64,000 nucleotides of DNA, from positions 123,737-187,736 of the forward strand of contig CAUYUJ010019091.1 in assembly GCA_963575745.1 (NCBI GenBank), read 5' to 3'. The notes beneath the pieces were generated by a model. It made no database searches and was not told the origin of the DNA. It saw only the letters and a program-made list of their open reading frames with translations. This stretch comes from Prorocentrum cordatum. Lineage: Eukaryota; Sar; Dinophyceae; Prorocentrales; Prorocentraceae. Position 1 is the first letter of the stretch, and every line of letters begins with the position of its first letter. The translations under genes were made by a program, and so were the position numbers. This document shows positions 9,365-19,500 of the stretch, piece after piece.

Positions 9365-9528
9365 GATAACAATGAATCAAGTATGCAAAGATGTACGGTA
9401 CTCAGGCAAAGACTACTCTGAGGCACCGTGTACAGTAAGTGGAACAAAGAACGCCTTACTGCACAATGCAGCTCGAGACGAGGGGGACCCCAGCGGTGAG
9501 ACCAAGCCAAGCGGGAGGTAAGCTCCGC

Positions 9529-10047
9529 TCAACCTGGTCACCGCCGGGAATCTCGTGGAGCTCATTTCGGAATCGAAAGAGAGAGCTTCTGGAAGCATTT
9601 CTCGAAAAAGAGAAAAAATGTTTTTTTTCGTGTCGACATGAAGATGGTTCCGCCAAGTGTTTTGGTAGTAAAAGTGTGCCTACGGAGCTCATACTGCACT
9701 GGCGCCGGCGGTGAACCGTAAACCTGGCGTAGAGCTCCTCTCACTGGTAAGAGTGCAGAGAAGCGAGACAGAGTGAAAAAATATAGATTTTTCGAACATC
9801 TTCAACTTCGATTTTTCCGATGTTCATATTCGCGCAGTTCCTGGAAGTCAACTCATGCAAAATGCACGGAGAAAGCTCAGCTGCTTTCAGAGAAGAGTTT
9901 ATATGCCAATGCGACGCGCAAAAATCTGCTTGCTTAAAATAAACGGTCAAATATCTTTCAAATTTTCGCGAAACCACCCAAAAGTTGTCACATTGTCCGC
10001 CTCGGCCGGGTGGGCCAACTGGCGCCGGCGGTGAACCGTCAACCTGG
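9529..10047. repeat. L-family TIR module remnants between LINE-B and LINE-C
   Basis: Non-coding. It begins with the right half of the hairpin disrupted by LINE-B (TCACCGCCGG, followed by a TIR mutated to CTCGTGGAGCT). A hairpin left half at 9704-9727 is fused directly to CGTAGAGCTCC, missing the right stem. A second module follows with the usual core (AAATCTGCTT...GGGCCAACT). It ends in the left half of the hairpin occupied by LINE-C (10025-10047). Confidence 0.7.
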
Positions 10048-10119
10048 TCTGCGGTCTGCGGGGCCCGATTCGAGCCCCCTTAGGGGGCAGGGCCAGCGGT
10101 AGGATTACCTACAGGCAAC

Positions 10120-10280
10120 CTAAGCACTAACAGCGGAGCTGTGCGATATACAAGTCAGCGTAGCTGTGCAGATATGATACAACAGCGTAGCTGCACAGGA
10201 ATATACACACATCAAAGAAACAGTGGGGCTAAGCATGTATCTTACAACAGCGGAGCTGTGCAGATATAATACACAAACAA
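10120..10280. repeat. Tandem repeats in LINE-C 3' UTR
   Basis: Four degenerate copies of a unit close to ACAGCGGAGCTGTGCAGATAT, spaced irregularly with AT-rich tails such as ATACAAC, fill the 3' UTR just downstream of the ORF2 stop. AGCGGAGCTGTGC has weak internal symmetry. The block may serve as a 3' recognition structure for the reverse transcriptase; that role is a guess. Confidence 0.6.
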
Positions 10281-13200
10281 TCACCGGCCAAGCTGTACGT
10301 GTATACACATCTCGGCAATGCCATTGAGAAGCGAATGTGCAGCTGCCAACTCAGCCTGTGTGATCGTGCAGTGGCTAGGGATCATGAAACCTCTGCGGCC
10401 AACTCCAGGGTGCCATCCGCCCTGCACAAGTCCAGGGGGAAGCTGGTGAGGAGGAAGAGAGGGAACAAGATAAGCATCCATAACCCAGCCACACGAAGTG
10501 CCACGTTCACACCGCCCACCGTCAAAAGCTCCTCTAAGTGCACGAACAATATAATGACCCGATCTAATATGATAAAGAGTGTTATGATTCCAACGAACAT
10601 CAGAAGTTACTTTACCCTCACGTGCAAGATGTGTCTCATGGTCCGCCTCATCGTTGCCCTCCCTATACACCCATTTCCACATATCCCTTCCCACTTCAGC
10701 CGTGACAAGATGATGGTCCTCACTCATTCTGTGAAGGCGGTTCTGCATACCCTTGATCGTGCGGCGGTATACTTCATTATGACAGCGATATCTTCCATTA
10801 AGCCAGCGCACAACACACTGGCTATCCCCACGGAGCTCCAAGCCATATCCACCCCCTTCCCCACGCCAAGTGGTTTCATCATCATTTATCGCGGCCAGTC
10901 GTTTCGCCACCCGTTCATTTTCCCGTCGTTGCTGCTCCTCAGACTTCTCCTCCCCCTCCTCCTCCTGCTTGAACTCACCCGTGAAGGGATCCCGAAGAAG
11001 GCAGAACTCGAGAAGATCATCCAAGTCCAGGGCGGCCAGGGTACCCACCAGGAAAGAACGCCAGCCAGTTTCATTCCAGACCATCGTGCGATCCCAATGA
11101 ACCCCGTGCGTGTGCTCGAAGACCTCGAACCAAGGCCTGAGTCCCGTCAAGACTCGATGACGACAGGCTCTAGTAAACCTTCGGCCCCCAGGGAGAGCTC
11201 TAACATGTACGTCACGCTGCTCAGTCCACTCCCCCGACGCGTGCATCATCGTCAAGGCGCTCTGCATACTGGCAGTGGGCAATCCTCCTTCCTCCTCCCG
11301 TGCATAGGTATGGCGTACCCGCTTACGAACAGGCCCATGTACATGTTGTGAATCATGATGCTCATGTGCCGTGTTCTCCGATATACGTCTGCGAACTGAC
11401 CTATTTTCCAAGGAAGATGCGCTCTGTGCCTTTCTCCTACACGAACTGTTGAGCTGTCTGGCATTCGGGGTAGGCGAGGGAACCGATAACTCCAAGGAAC
11501 GCTGCGAACCACCAAAAATATCAGGATCTCGTGGCTCATGATAAAGAATGCCCTGACTGAGTGCGTCCTCATCCACCCGACTATGTTCCTCATGGATCGT
11601 GCTCACAACATGTTTGGCGAAGAGCCACTGGCGATGAAGGGCGAGCTGGACCATCGAAGGCTTACGGGCCCACTTCAATAAGCGACGACCACCTTTAATC
11701 CTCCTGCCCCAGTACTCTCCCCAGGACTCCGTGATCTTCTTTTTGAGACGTCTCATGGTGGACAAGAAGTTGCCTTCAGCTGCATGTATCTGTTGGAGAC
11801 TACTCGAATCCAGAGTCGTACCCTCCAAACCGTACAGAAAGCAACTTCTGACCCTGCTATCATAACGCTGAAACTTACAACGAAGCGGAACCACGGGCGA
11901 CGAGTAAAAAGAAATCTCACTCATGAAGACCCGCCGTGCCTTCTCCAGTCGGTGCTTAATGTCGTCATGATCCTGAAATCGTACGTCCAATAGCGTGCCA
12001 AGAACCTCCATCCTCTCCACCTGCCTCACTATCATCTCCTCCGAAGGGCCTGCGGCGCTCTGGGAAGCCCCACGAGAACGCTTCCTACCCATCTCAGCAG
12101 GCAGGAGCCCCGGCACAGGCAGGCGGATATCCTGCAATGGACCTTGGACGCCACAAGCCAAGAACTCCATCGAAGATGCTTTCCAGTTGAAACCGAAGCG
12201 GTGGAGGACCCCAGTCAAGTCCTCGAGCATATGAGTCAATTCTCGCCTGGAAGCTGCTGCCAGCAAAATATTGTCTGCCCACAACCAGTGGTTGACCAAG
12301 AGATTGGATGCCTCATCAGTGAGCCTGACGCCGTATCCAGACTGCCTCCAACCTGCCGTCACTGGTGCAAGCATACGAAGTGTCTGGGCAACAAATAGCA
12401 AAGGCGCCTCCAAGGAACCTGTACGTATGCAAGTATCCCACGAGATGGTCGTAGAACACTGTTGGAAGCTGATCTCTGCCGCATTACAAGCATAACTCTC
12501 AAAGACAGCATACACAAGGGCAGGATGGACATGATGGAATAAAAGCGCCTCTGCTGCACATCTCACCGTGAAATTATCAAACGCCTTTTCAATATCAGCA
12601 CTTGCAAGATAAAGACTCTCCTCCTTCCCCCACACAACGCCGTGTTGAGCAAGACGTTTGAGGGGGGCCGTGACCTCATAATATTTGTGCCCCGCAATAA
12701 AGCCATATAAGTTGCAACCTGGCGGCGCAGCCTGCCGAACGCGGTGCTCTAGAAGTACACATAGACAACTGATATACCACTTACCAAAATGAGAAAGAAG
12801 TGAAAGGGCCCGCGTTTCTTCAAAATCACGAGCCTTGGGATTCTTAGGCATCAAGCATACCAAGATCTCTCTCCAGGACTTCGGTGAAACATGTTTCTGA
12901 TCATACAGCAAACGGAATAAGGTAAGTATGTGTCGGAGGGCTTCCCATGGCAATGCTTTGAGCACCGATGACGTCACCCCGTCTGCACCTGTTGCCCGTC
13001 CTTCCCTGAGTCTAGACCGTGCCTCCAGCAAGAGACCCATGTTGATCGGGTTGCGGTGGGGCTCTCCAGAGTCTCGCAGGGCCTTACACTGGTTCTTAAG
13101 CTCATCCAAGCACGCGTTGGTGTCCTGTCGGTGGGGATCGCTAGAGTACCTCAGGAGCCCATGACGCCGAAGGCCCTCAATCCACTTCTCCTGGTCACGC

Positions 13201-14510
13201 GTGAGGACCCCGTCCACATACATGTGCGTAATAACAGGCCTACGACGGACACCGTCACGAATACGGTAAAGCTCACATGCACGATCATGACGCTTACGTA
13301 CTCGACGCCACCTCCTGGCTGTCCCCTTGTACTCCTCCTGGACTCTCTCGTACTCCTCCTGTCCCACGTTAGCCCCGCCATATCGTGCCACCCTCCACCT
13401 CTTCCTGACCTTAAAGAACTCCTCCTTTATCAGTAAATCCTCCTCCGAATATCTGGGATAGTCTGAAACAGGCTGACCACGGGAACGGGAGATATCCAAA
13501 GTCTCACTGGCACCCTCAAGTATACTCTGTGTCATGACCTCAAAACCTACGTCCGTGTGGATCTGATTCACGAGCTCGGGCTGGCAGATCGCTCTCTCCA
13601 AGCCGGCTGTCTGCTGGAGCTCGAACCCTGGCTGAAGCTTCCAGGTCTTGAGCTGAGGCCGACGTCGATACCTCAACTGAGCATGCTGGGCGGGCATCTC
13701 GGCACACAAGAGCTTGTGATCGCTAAACGTCCTTTCCGTCGCCTCCGACCGTGGGACCTGGGACGGCACAACCCAAGAACAAGTCACCTCTGGAGTCATC
13801 CAAGAAGCTGGGACCGCAAGATAATCATAGACGTGCTCGTATGTGCTCGAATTGTGTCTCCAAGTAGGCTGACGATTCCCAAAAGTGTTGGCTAGCTGCA
13901 ACTTGAGGGCCCCCATGGTCTTCAGAAAGGCCCCCGAGTACATCTCCCTCATCCTGTTGGCTCTACTTTCGTCACCTCCACTAGACCTCCCCCTCTTACG
14001 TATAGGCCCATTCACCGCCTCCCCCGTAACCTCCACCCCATTGATCCTGTGGTGCGGGAAAACCTCCACGTTGGCGTCAGCCGAGATAACAACCTCCTCA
14101 ATGTGAAATCGCTTTTTGGCCGCAGAGACATGTGCAACAAGATCCGATAACACGTCCGTATAGAGCTTGAAACTAGCAAGAAACCCTTCAGGAGAACGGC
14201 GTGCTTCACCCTGTGCACCCCGCTCAGACTCCTTATGAGGGAGATAGACAGAAACGAAGATGAGCTTGCGAAAGATCGCAATGACCCAGCGACGACCACA
14301 CACAACATCGATAAGCAGATGTCTCCATACACCTCGGCACAAGATGGCAGCCCGTCTCCCCACGTTCTCCCCTTCATCTGCCGAGCGATGTATATCCCAA
14401 CCCGCATCTGCAAGATCCAAGTCGTGTAAGAACTGGCTCTCTTGGACCCCGACGATGGAAATCTTTAATTCGGCAATGTGATTCATGCACTCGGAGGTGT
14501 ATCTTCCCAA
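10281..14510 (-). CDS. LINE-C ORF2: EEP endonuclease, reverse transcriptase, permuted RNase H
   Basis: 1409 codons from the first near-cognate codon, with the frame open a further 13 codons to the ORF1 stop at 14550. Those codons include the endonuclease strand GGWNVRRLG, which precedes any ATG; the first ATG falls inside the domain at 14489-14487. Endonuclease motifs are VQESQ, SADANVE, YDYLAV and FSDHKLL. RT motif A is ADIEKAFD, motif B RTGSLEAP, motif C WADN. The RNase H motifs are permuted: RGDS (D1229), REGNDEAD, then AFDGG (D1330) and TQAELAAA (E1387). Sequence identity to LINE-B ORF2 is low, so shared peculiarities reflect selection or deep ancestry. Confidence 0.9.
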   Translation of the reverse strand: MGRYTSECMNHIAELKISIVGVQESQFLHDLDLADAGWDIHRSADEGENVGRRAAILCRGVWRHLLIDVVCGRRWVIAIFRKLIFVSVYLPHKESERGAQGEARRSPEGFLASFKLYTDVLSDLVAHVSAAKKRFHIEEVVISADANVEVFPHHRINGVEVTGEAVNGPIRKRGRSSGGDESRANRMREMYSGAFLKTMGALKLQLANTFGNRQPTWRHNSSTYEHVYDYLAVPASWMTPEVTCSWVVPSQVPRSEATERTFSDHKLLCAEMPAQHAQLRYRRRPQLKTWKLQPGFELQQTAGLERAICQPELVNQIHTDVGFEVMTQSILEGASETLDISRSRGQPVSDYPRYSEEDLLIKEEFFKVRKRWRVARYGGANVGQEEYERVQEEYKGTARRWRRVRKRHDRACELYRIRDGVRRRPVITHMYVDGVLTRDQEKWIEGLRRHGLLRYSSDPHRQDTNACLDELKNQCKALRDSGEPHRNPINMGLLLEARSRLREGRATGADGVTSSVLKALPWEALRHILTLFRLLYDQKHVSPKSWREILVCLMPKNPKARDFEETRALSLLSHFGKWYISCLCVLLEHRVRQAAPPGCNLYGFIAGHKYYEVTAPLKRLAQHGVVWGKEESLYLASADIEKAFDNFTVRCAAEALLFHHVHPALVYAVFESYACNAAEISFQQCSTTISWDTCIRTGSLEAPLLFVAQTLRMLAPVTAGWRQSGYGVRLTDEASNLLVNHWLWADNILLAAASRRELTHMLEDLTGVLHRFGFNWKASSMEFLACGVQGPLQDIRLPVPGLLPAEMGRKRSRGASQSAAGPSEEMIVRQVERMEVLGTLLDVRFQDHDDIKHRLEKARRVFMSEISFYSSPVVPLRCKFQRYDSRVRSCFLYGLEGTTLDSSSLQQIHAAEGNFLSTMRRLKKKITESWGEYWGRRIKGGRRLLKWARKPSMVQLALHRQWLFAKHVVSTIHEEHSRVDEDALSQGILYHEPRDPDIFGGSQRSLELSVPSPTPNARQLNSSCRRKAQSASSLENRSVRRRISENTAHEHHDSQHVHGPVRKRVRHTYAREEEGGLPTASMQSALTMMHASGEWTEQRDVHVRALPGGRRFTRACRHRVLTGLRPWFEVFEHTHGVHWDRTMVWNETGWRSFLVGTLAALDLDDLLEFCLLRDPFTGEFKQEEEGEEKSEEQQRRENERVAKRLAAINDDETTWRGEGGGYGLELRGDSQCVVRWLNGRYRCHNEVYRRTIKGMQNRLHRMSEDHHLVTAEVGRDMWKWVYREGNDEADHETHLAREGKVTSDVRWNHNTLYHIRSGHYIVRALRGAFDGGRCERGTSCGWVMDAYLVPSLPPHQLPPGLVQGGWHPGVGRRGFMIPSHCTITQAELAAAHSLLNGIAEMCIHVQLGR

Positions 14511-14549
14511 CCTCCGAACGTTCCAACCTCCAACAGAAGCTGGGCACCG

Positions 14550-14552
14550 TCA
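14550..14552 (-). other. In-frame TGA between ORF1 and ORF2 of LINE-C
   Basis: The last ORF1 codons read AGC TCG TGA CGG, and the CGG onward is in frame with ORF2. UGA CGG is the same stop context as in LINE-A and LINE-B although the surrounding proteins are unrelated at this point. The ORF2 endonuclease strand has no upstream ATG, so readthrough or a non-AUG start would be needed. Confidence 0.65.
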
Positions 14553-16049
14553 CGAGCTGCTATTCACCTGCCTCTCCCAAGTCTTGCAGTCCAGATCTGA
14601 ATCGATGTGCTGGACCCGCTCGGACACGAACTTCCATCCCACGGTATCCGTCCACGTACCTACACACACTTTATCACTCTGACTATCCTTCTGCAGGTAT
14701 GCCCAAGCCTTTGCAGGGCCTTCAGGCTCAAAAGTGATGAGAGCGGTGGCAACAGTCTTGAGCTTATGAAAGATCGCAGTCGCCTTGCGAGTCTCCCCCA
14801 CTCGACGTCGGTCCTGTGGTGCAGGTTGGACAAATCAACCGAGGTGTCGATCTTTGCATGGTCCAAAACTGTTCTGACAACCGACCAGATCAGGGCACGA
14901 ATTGGACCAGGCTGAGGCCCACTCGTTGCGCACTTCCCAGACCGTCTCTTTCGAAGTCCCTGGCATGAAGTATATGCGAAACTTGGTCACACCAAATCGA
15001 TTGGAAGCGATATCCCCGTCCGTCCTACCCCTGTCGAAGATCTTAGTAACGTCACTCTCCCGTGCTTGCGATAGTGTGTACAACTTACCTATCATGTTCC
15101 TAACCGTGGTGACCTGGATCTTGGCCTTATCTCGAGTTTCAACCTTTCGGGGGTCCTCTTGCGCGAGGCCGCTCACCTGGATCCAAGTCGGAACATGTGG
15201 TACAAAGGGCCTCTGGAAGTCCGCAGTACGAGAATCACGAGTAGACGCACCTCCCAGAGATGATGAATCTGCCCAGGGATCCCTAGAGTTCATCTGAGAC
15301 TGAAGTGCTTTGATCTCTTTCGCCTGGGCCTCCTGAGCTGAACGAATCTCCTGCACCGACGAAGCAATAGGGGCAACCTGCTCTGATACCCTCGTTTGAA
15401 TCTGCTCTTTGATGTCAACAGAGTTCTGCATAAGCATCCTCTGCATATCTTCACGCATGGCATCGAACTGTGCACGGAGCATAGTGGCCAGATCTCCAGC
15501 TTCACCTCCTCCTCCTCCACTACTACCACTTCCATTCCCACTACCTGCCCCTCCTCCACCACCCTCGGCATCACCAAGAAGACGTCTATCTTCCAGGAGC
15601 TTCCTCTGTCGCTTCTCTCCGTTGCCCTCAGTTCCCATATCATCATCAGAAGTCGGAACCATCTTTCTCTTAAGATCACACTGCCCACAACTGGAAGTAG
15701 AATACCGATAAGCTCGACAAGTAGGGCACCTACTAGCCTCCAGATCACGAGAGTGTTCGTCCTCGAGTTCTTCCAGAAACTTATCCCAACCCCGTGAAGG
15801 TGAATGTCGGTACGTGATGAAATCTGCTGCAACAAAAACGTTCAAAGTGTCCTTCTCAACTGCCAGAGCAAAACTGGTAAGTGCTGGGCTCCCAAGAGTA
15901 TCACAAGCAAACAGCAAAGATACAAGTGCAACAGGTAGCGGCCTTGCGCCTCCAGCGGCACGTGTGGGCTCACCCACTAACACAAGCAGAGAACAAATGC
16001 AGCGACCTATGCGCAGCACGTCCAGGAGGTTGCAGCCGACGAAGTACAC
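14550..16049 (-). CDS. LINE-C ORF1, zinc-ribbon/coiled-coil protein with two frame breaks
   Basis: The main frame (16049 to about 14900) holds a CxxC-x8-CxxC zinc-ribbon-like motif (RCPTC...CGQC), a basic segment, a Gly/Ser-rich linker, a coiled coil (around 15300-15450) and the start of the ORF1 core domain (PTWIQVSG, then RFGVTKFRIYF). The frame then moves near 14900 to a second frame (IWSVVRTVLDHAKID) and near 14800, at a run of five Gs, to a third (GETRKATAIFHKL) that ends QVNSSS at 14550. These look like two small indels in an otherwise conserved gene, from decay or sequencing error. The first codon of the open frame is GTG. Function is inferred from position. Confidence 0.7.
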
Positions 16050-16173
16050 AACTTATGGGCCAGCGCGCACCCACGCGCGCCCACGGCCGCCCAGGGGGCA
16101 GCCTGAGGAGACAGGCTTGAGGAGGCCCCCGACGGGCCAGGCCACCGCTGAGATCCCCGAGGAGGGACAGCAG

Positions 16174-16522
16174 CAACCTGGTCACCGCCGGGAACCTCGT
16201 AGAGCTCCTGACACGCGTAATAGTGCTCAGTATCAAAAGAGAGGGCTTCTGGAAGCATTTCTCGGAAAATAGAAAACATGAGTTTTTTTCATGTCGATAT
16301 AAAGTTGGTTTCGCCCAGTGTTTTCATAGTAAAAGTGAATCTAGAGAGCTCATATTAAGACGCTGAGGCCCTCATAGTCGTCTACAGGTGCGAAAAATCT
16401 GCTTTCTCAAAATAAATGGTCAAATATCTTTCAAAAAATCGCAAGACCACACAAAAGTTACCACTTTGTCCGTTCTGGCCGGGTCGGCCAACTGGGCGCC
16501 GGCGGTAAACCGTCAACCTTTC
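16174..16522. repeat. L-family TIR module between LINE-C and LINE-D
   Basis: One nearly complete module. It has the right half of the LINE-C hairpin (TCACCGCCGG), CCTCGTAGAGCTCC, the conserved body (CTTCTGGAAGCATTTCTCGG, then CAAATATCTTTCAAA), and ends GGGTCGGCCAACT joined straight to the left half of the LINE-D hairpin at 16497-16522. It contains no coding potential. Confidence 0.72.
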
Positions 16523-19500
16523 TTTTTTGCGTATTGCGTGCCGCCACAGCAGGGTCGGGTCACCGCCCAGGCGATAGCCACACAAGGAGGCCTAGTATCC
16601 TGCCAAATGCAGGCATTCCTCCACTCCCAAAAGGAGTTGTCGGGCAGACTCTAACTCAGCTGCAGTGATAGTGCTCGAGGGGGGAAGGAGGAAAGAGGAA
16701 GAGGCCACGTTGGGCTCCCACACGCCACTCGGAAGAGTGACTGGATACTCAGCAACAGAAGAGGAGCACAAATGAAAATCAATCTGCCAGCCACAGCCTA
16801 CACCCAGATAGGATCTTCCACCATCGAAGCTTCCCCGAATGGCGTCGATCAGAATAGCGTGAGCTTTAATATGGGATAGTAAATCATGCCTAAAACGTGT
16901 TCTACAAATGCCCTGCCTAGCTCTGTGTGTTAACTCATCCGCAGCAGTGTTGTCCTCTCTGTATACCCACTTGAAGATATGTCTCCCAAGACAGGCCGCC
17001 TGCACACCACATCTCTTAGCTAGAATGTCTAACTTATTCTGAATGCCGCCCACAATCTTGTCATAATGCACATTGGCAGTAAAGTACAAGCCTTGGATCC
17101 ACCGCACAACGCATTGAGAGTCTCCCTTCAGTTCAATGGCAATCCTCCCCACCTGGAACTCCCACTCCGTGTAATCCTCCAATATCTTAGCATACCGTTT
17201 GGACAACACCTCCTCCTTCTTCCTGCTGAGCTCCTCCGAAAGTACCTCCTCCTCCCTCTCTTCCATAGGCTTCCAAGGAATAGGATCTTTAAGAACCAGG
17301 AAATCAGAAACACCAGGAACCTGTAGAAGCGTAAAAACTTCACGAGCAAACTTGACCCAGGCCTCCTCGGTCCATTCCAGAACATGGTACCAGTACTTCC
17401 CTCCCACGAGCTCAAAAGGTGTTCTCCACGGGCGCATGCCGATAGGAGCTCCGACAGTCCTCACACGAGTTCCAGCACGTCCAGCCTGGCTTCCTAAAGA
17501 TAATATCAGATCATCTCGCCTGGATTCCCACTCCCCTCCTCCGTGCAACATGGACAGTCGTGCCTGCAGGTAGCCGTTGACAGCAGTGCCCGTGTCCACC
17601 ACCGTGGGCTGATTGTAATAGCGGGTTGGGTCCTCGAACCTGTCTCTGAGTCTCGCCGTGTTCTGGGAAAGTTGGGTCCTCTGACGTTTGGCCTCATTCA
17701 CGCACATCGTTTTTCTTTTCCGTCGGTTCGTGGGCTCGGAGGGCGTCGCATCATCAACAGGAGCCCCAGGAGCATGCGAGGGAGGCGGCACCAATTGTGA
17801 GCCACCCACCACAGAGATCTCATCCACGCCTCCTCCGTCCCTGCCAAAACAAGACAATGCAATATCCTTCGCCCATTTCCACTGCCGATATAGGAAGACC
17901 TGTGCGAGTGGAGGTCTGCCAGCTTCATAAAAAGCTTGCCTCCCTCTTTTGTACATGCGCGACATGAATACAGCCCACCCCTCCTCCTCCCTCTTTGCTC
18001 TCCACGTCATCCTGCTCAACATCTTCCCCTCCTCCTTGTGTATAAATGCAATCGTAGAACTGTCAACTGTGGCTCCTTCCAAGCCGAAAAGAAACTTAGA
18101 TCTCACTCTAGACTCACATCGTGCAAATTTATTCTTCCAAGCAATCCTCCTGGAGGTGTAAAACGCTCGATCATTCCAGAAAGCACGAATAGCTTTTGCC
18201 ATACGGTATCGCACATCATCGTGATCCCTGAACTTCCTCGCAATCTTAGTCCCCAGCACAATAATCTCATCCACCTGCGGAATGGTGATGTTCTCGGGGA
18301 GAGACACATTGGGCCCCCTGGACATACCTGGCGGGAACAACGTCACCATGAGAGGCTCCGTCACACCGGTGGTAGAGCCCACGTCCATGAACTCAAGACT
18401 GCTCTGCTTCCAACGAAAGCCGTGGTCGTGGAGAGCCCACGTCAACTGTAAGATCATTTTAGCCAGTGTGGGGCGATCAGGAGCTGTGAGAAGCACGTTG
18501 TCCGCCCATATGAAGTGACTCACAACAATACCTCCTGCTTCACCCGAGAGTACAACACCGACAGCATCTCTCGCCCAAGCAGACGTAATGTCACCAAACA
18601 TGACCAGAGATTGAGCAGTCCACAGATCAGGTCCTTCCTTGGAACCTGTTTTCACACACGTTGTCCAATGGAGCGTATCAGTGCAGACACCCTCAAACTG
18701 GAAGACCGCCTCATTACCAACAGAGTTCTCAATAAGACCATACCGAAGCTCCACATCAACACACAAACGCTCAAGTGTAGAAGAAGCAACTTGGACAGTG
18801 AGAGAGTCAAATGCAGTGGCAACATCCAGGGAAGCAAAAACAATATTCTCCTCCTTCCCCCACAGTCTGGCATGTCTGCACATCGCCTTCAATCCCGACG
18901 TTACCTCATGTGTCTTACGACCTTGCTGGAAACCATACAAACACAGAGACGGAGCAACAACCGGAGCAATAGACACCAAATGCGAACTGAGTAGAATACA
19001 CAAGCAGCCCATGTACCATGTGTTAACGACAGAATTCACAGCAAGAGTACGACTGTCATCAAACCTCTTATTCTTGCCGTTCTTCAACATAATGGATGCA
19101 CGAATGAACTTCCAAGACTCAGGTGCCTCTGCCATTCGCCAGAAGCGGCGCTGGAAGCAGTCAAGCACCACACGGAGTGCTTCCCAGGACAAAGAACGTA
19201 ACATGCGTGCACTGATACCGTCAGCGCCTACCGCCTTGCCTTCACGAAGCCTGGAACGAGCACGACAGAGAACATGCATGGTAATAGGAGAAGAAGTGTG
19301 AGTGCTGCGCGCACGTGCCTCATCAGCTTGAACCCGAAGCTGCTCCAGAGTCGCCAAGTTCATAGCAAGACGTTCCGACTTAGAGTACTTAGCCCTGACC
19401 ACCCTCGTCATATCCTCCTTCCACTTACTGCGGTCTTCACACCATTCCCCGTCGATCATCATAGAGTTAGTAACAGTCTTAGTCTTGACCCCATCCCGAT

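Larger units (their letters stand above)
3590..9528 (-). mobile_element. LINE-B, full-length site-specific non-LTR retrotransposon
   Basis: A complete 5.9-kb element on the minus strand: 5' UTR, ORF1, in-frame stop, ORF2, short 3' UTR. It is bounded by a 9-bp target-site duplication TCAACCTGG (3581-3589 and 9529-9537). Removing the element regenerates the hairpin CCGGCGGTGA...TCACCGCCGG seen uninterrupted at 50491-50523. The 3' end on the coding strand is a short tail rich in CGGTCCGAAAACCC and AAAAACC, not a poly(A). Both ORFs are intact and the sibling LINE-A is almost identical, so the family has probably moved recently. Confidence 0.92.
10048..16173 (-). mobile_element. LINE-C, full-length site-specific non-LTR retrotransposon
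   Basis: A 6.1-kb element of a second family, inserted at the same hairpin position as LINE-B. The target-site duplication is CAACCTGG (10040-10047 and 16174-16181). Joining the flanks restores CCGGCGGTGA...TCACCGCCGG. ORF2 is intact but ORF1 has two frame breaks. The 3' end on the coding strand is CGGGCCCC followed by GCAGACCGCAGACC, a short repeat tail, not poly(A). Confidence 0.9.
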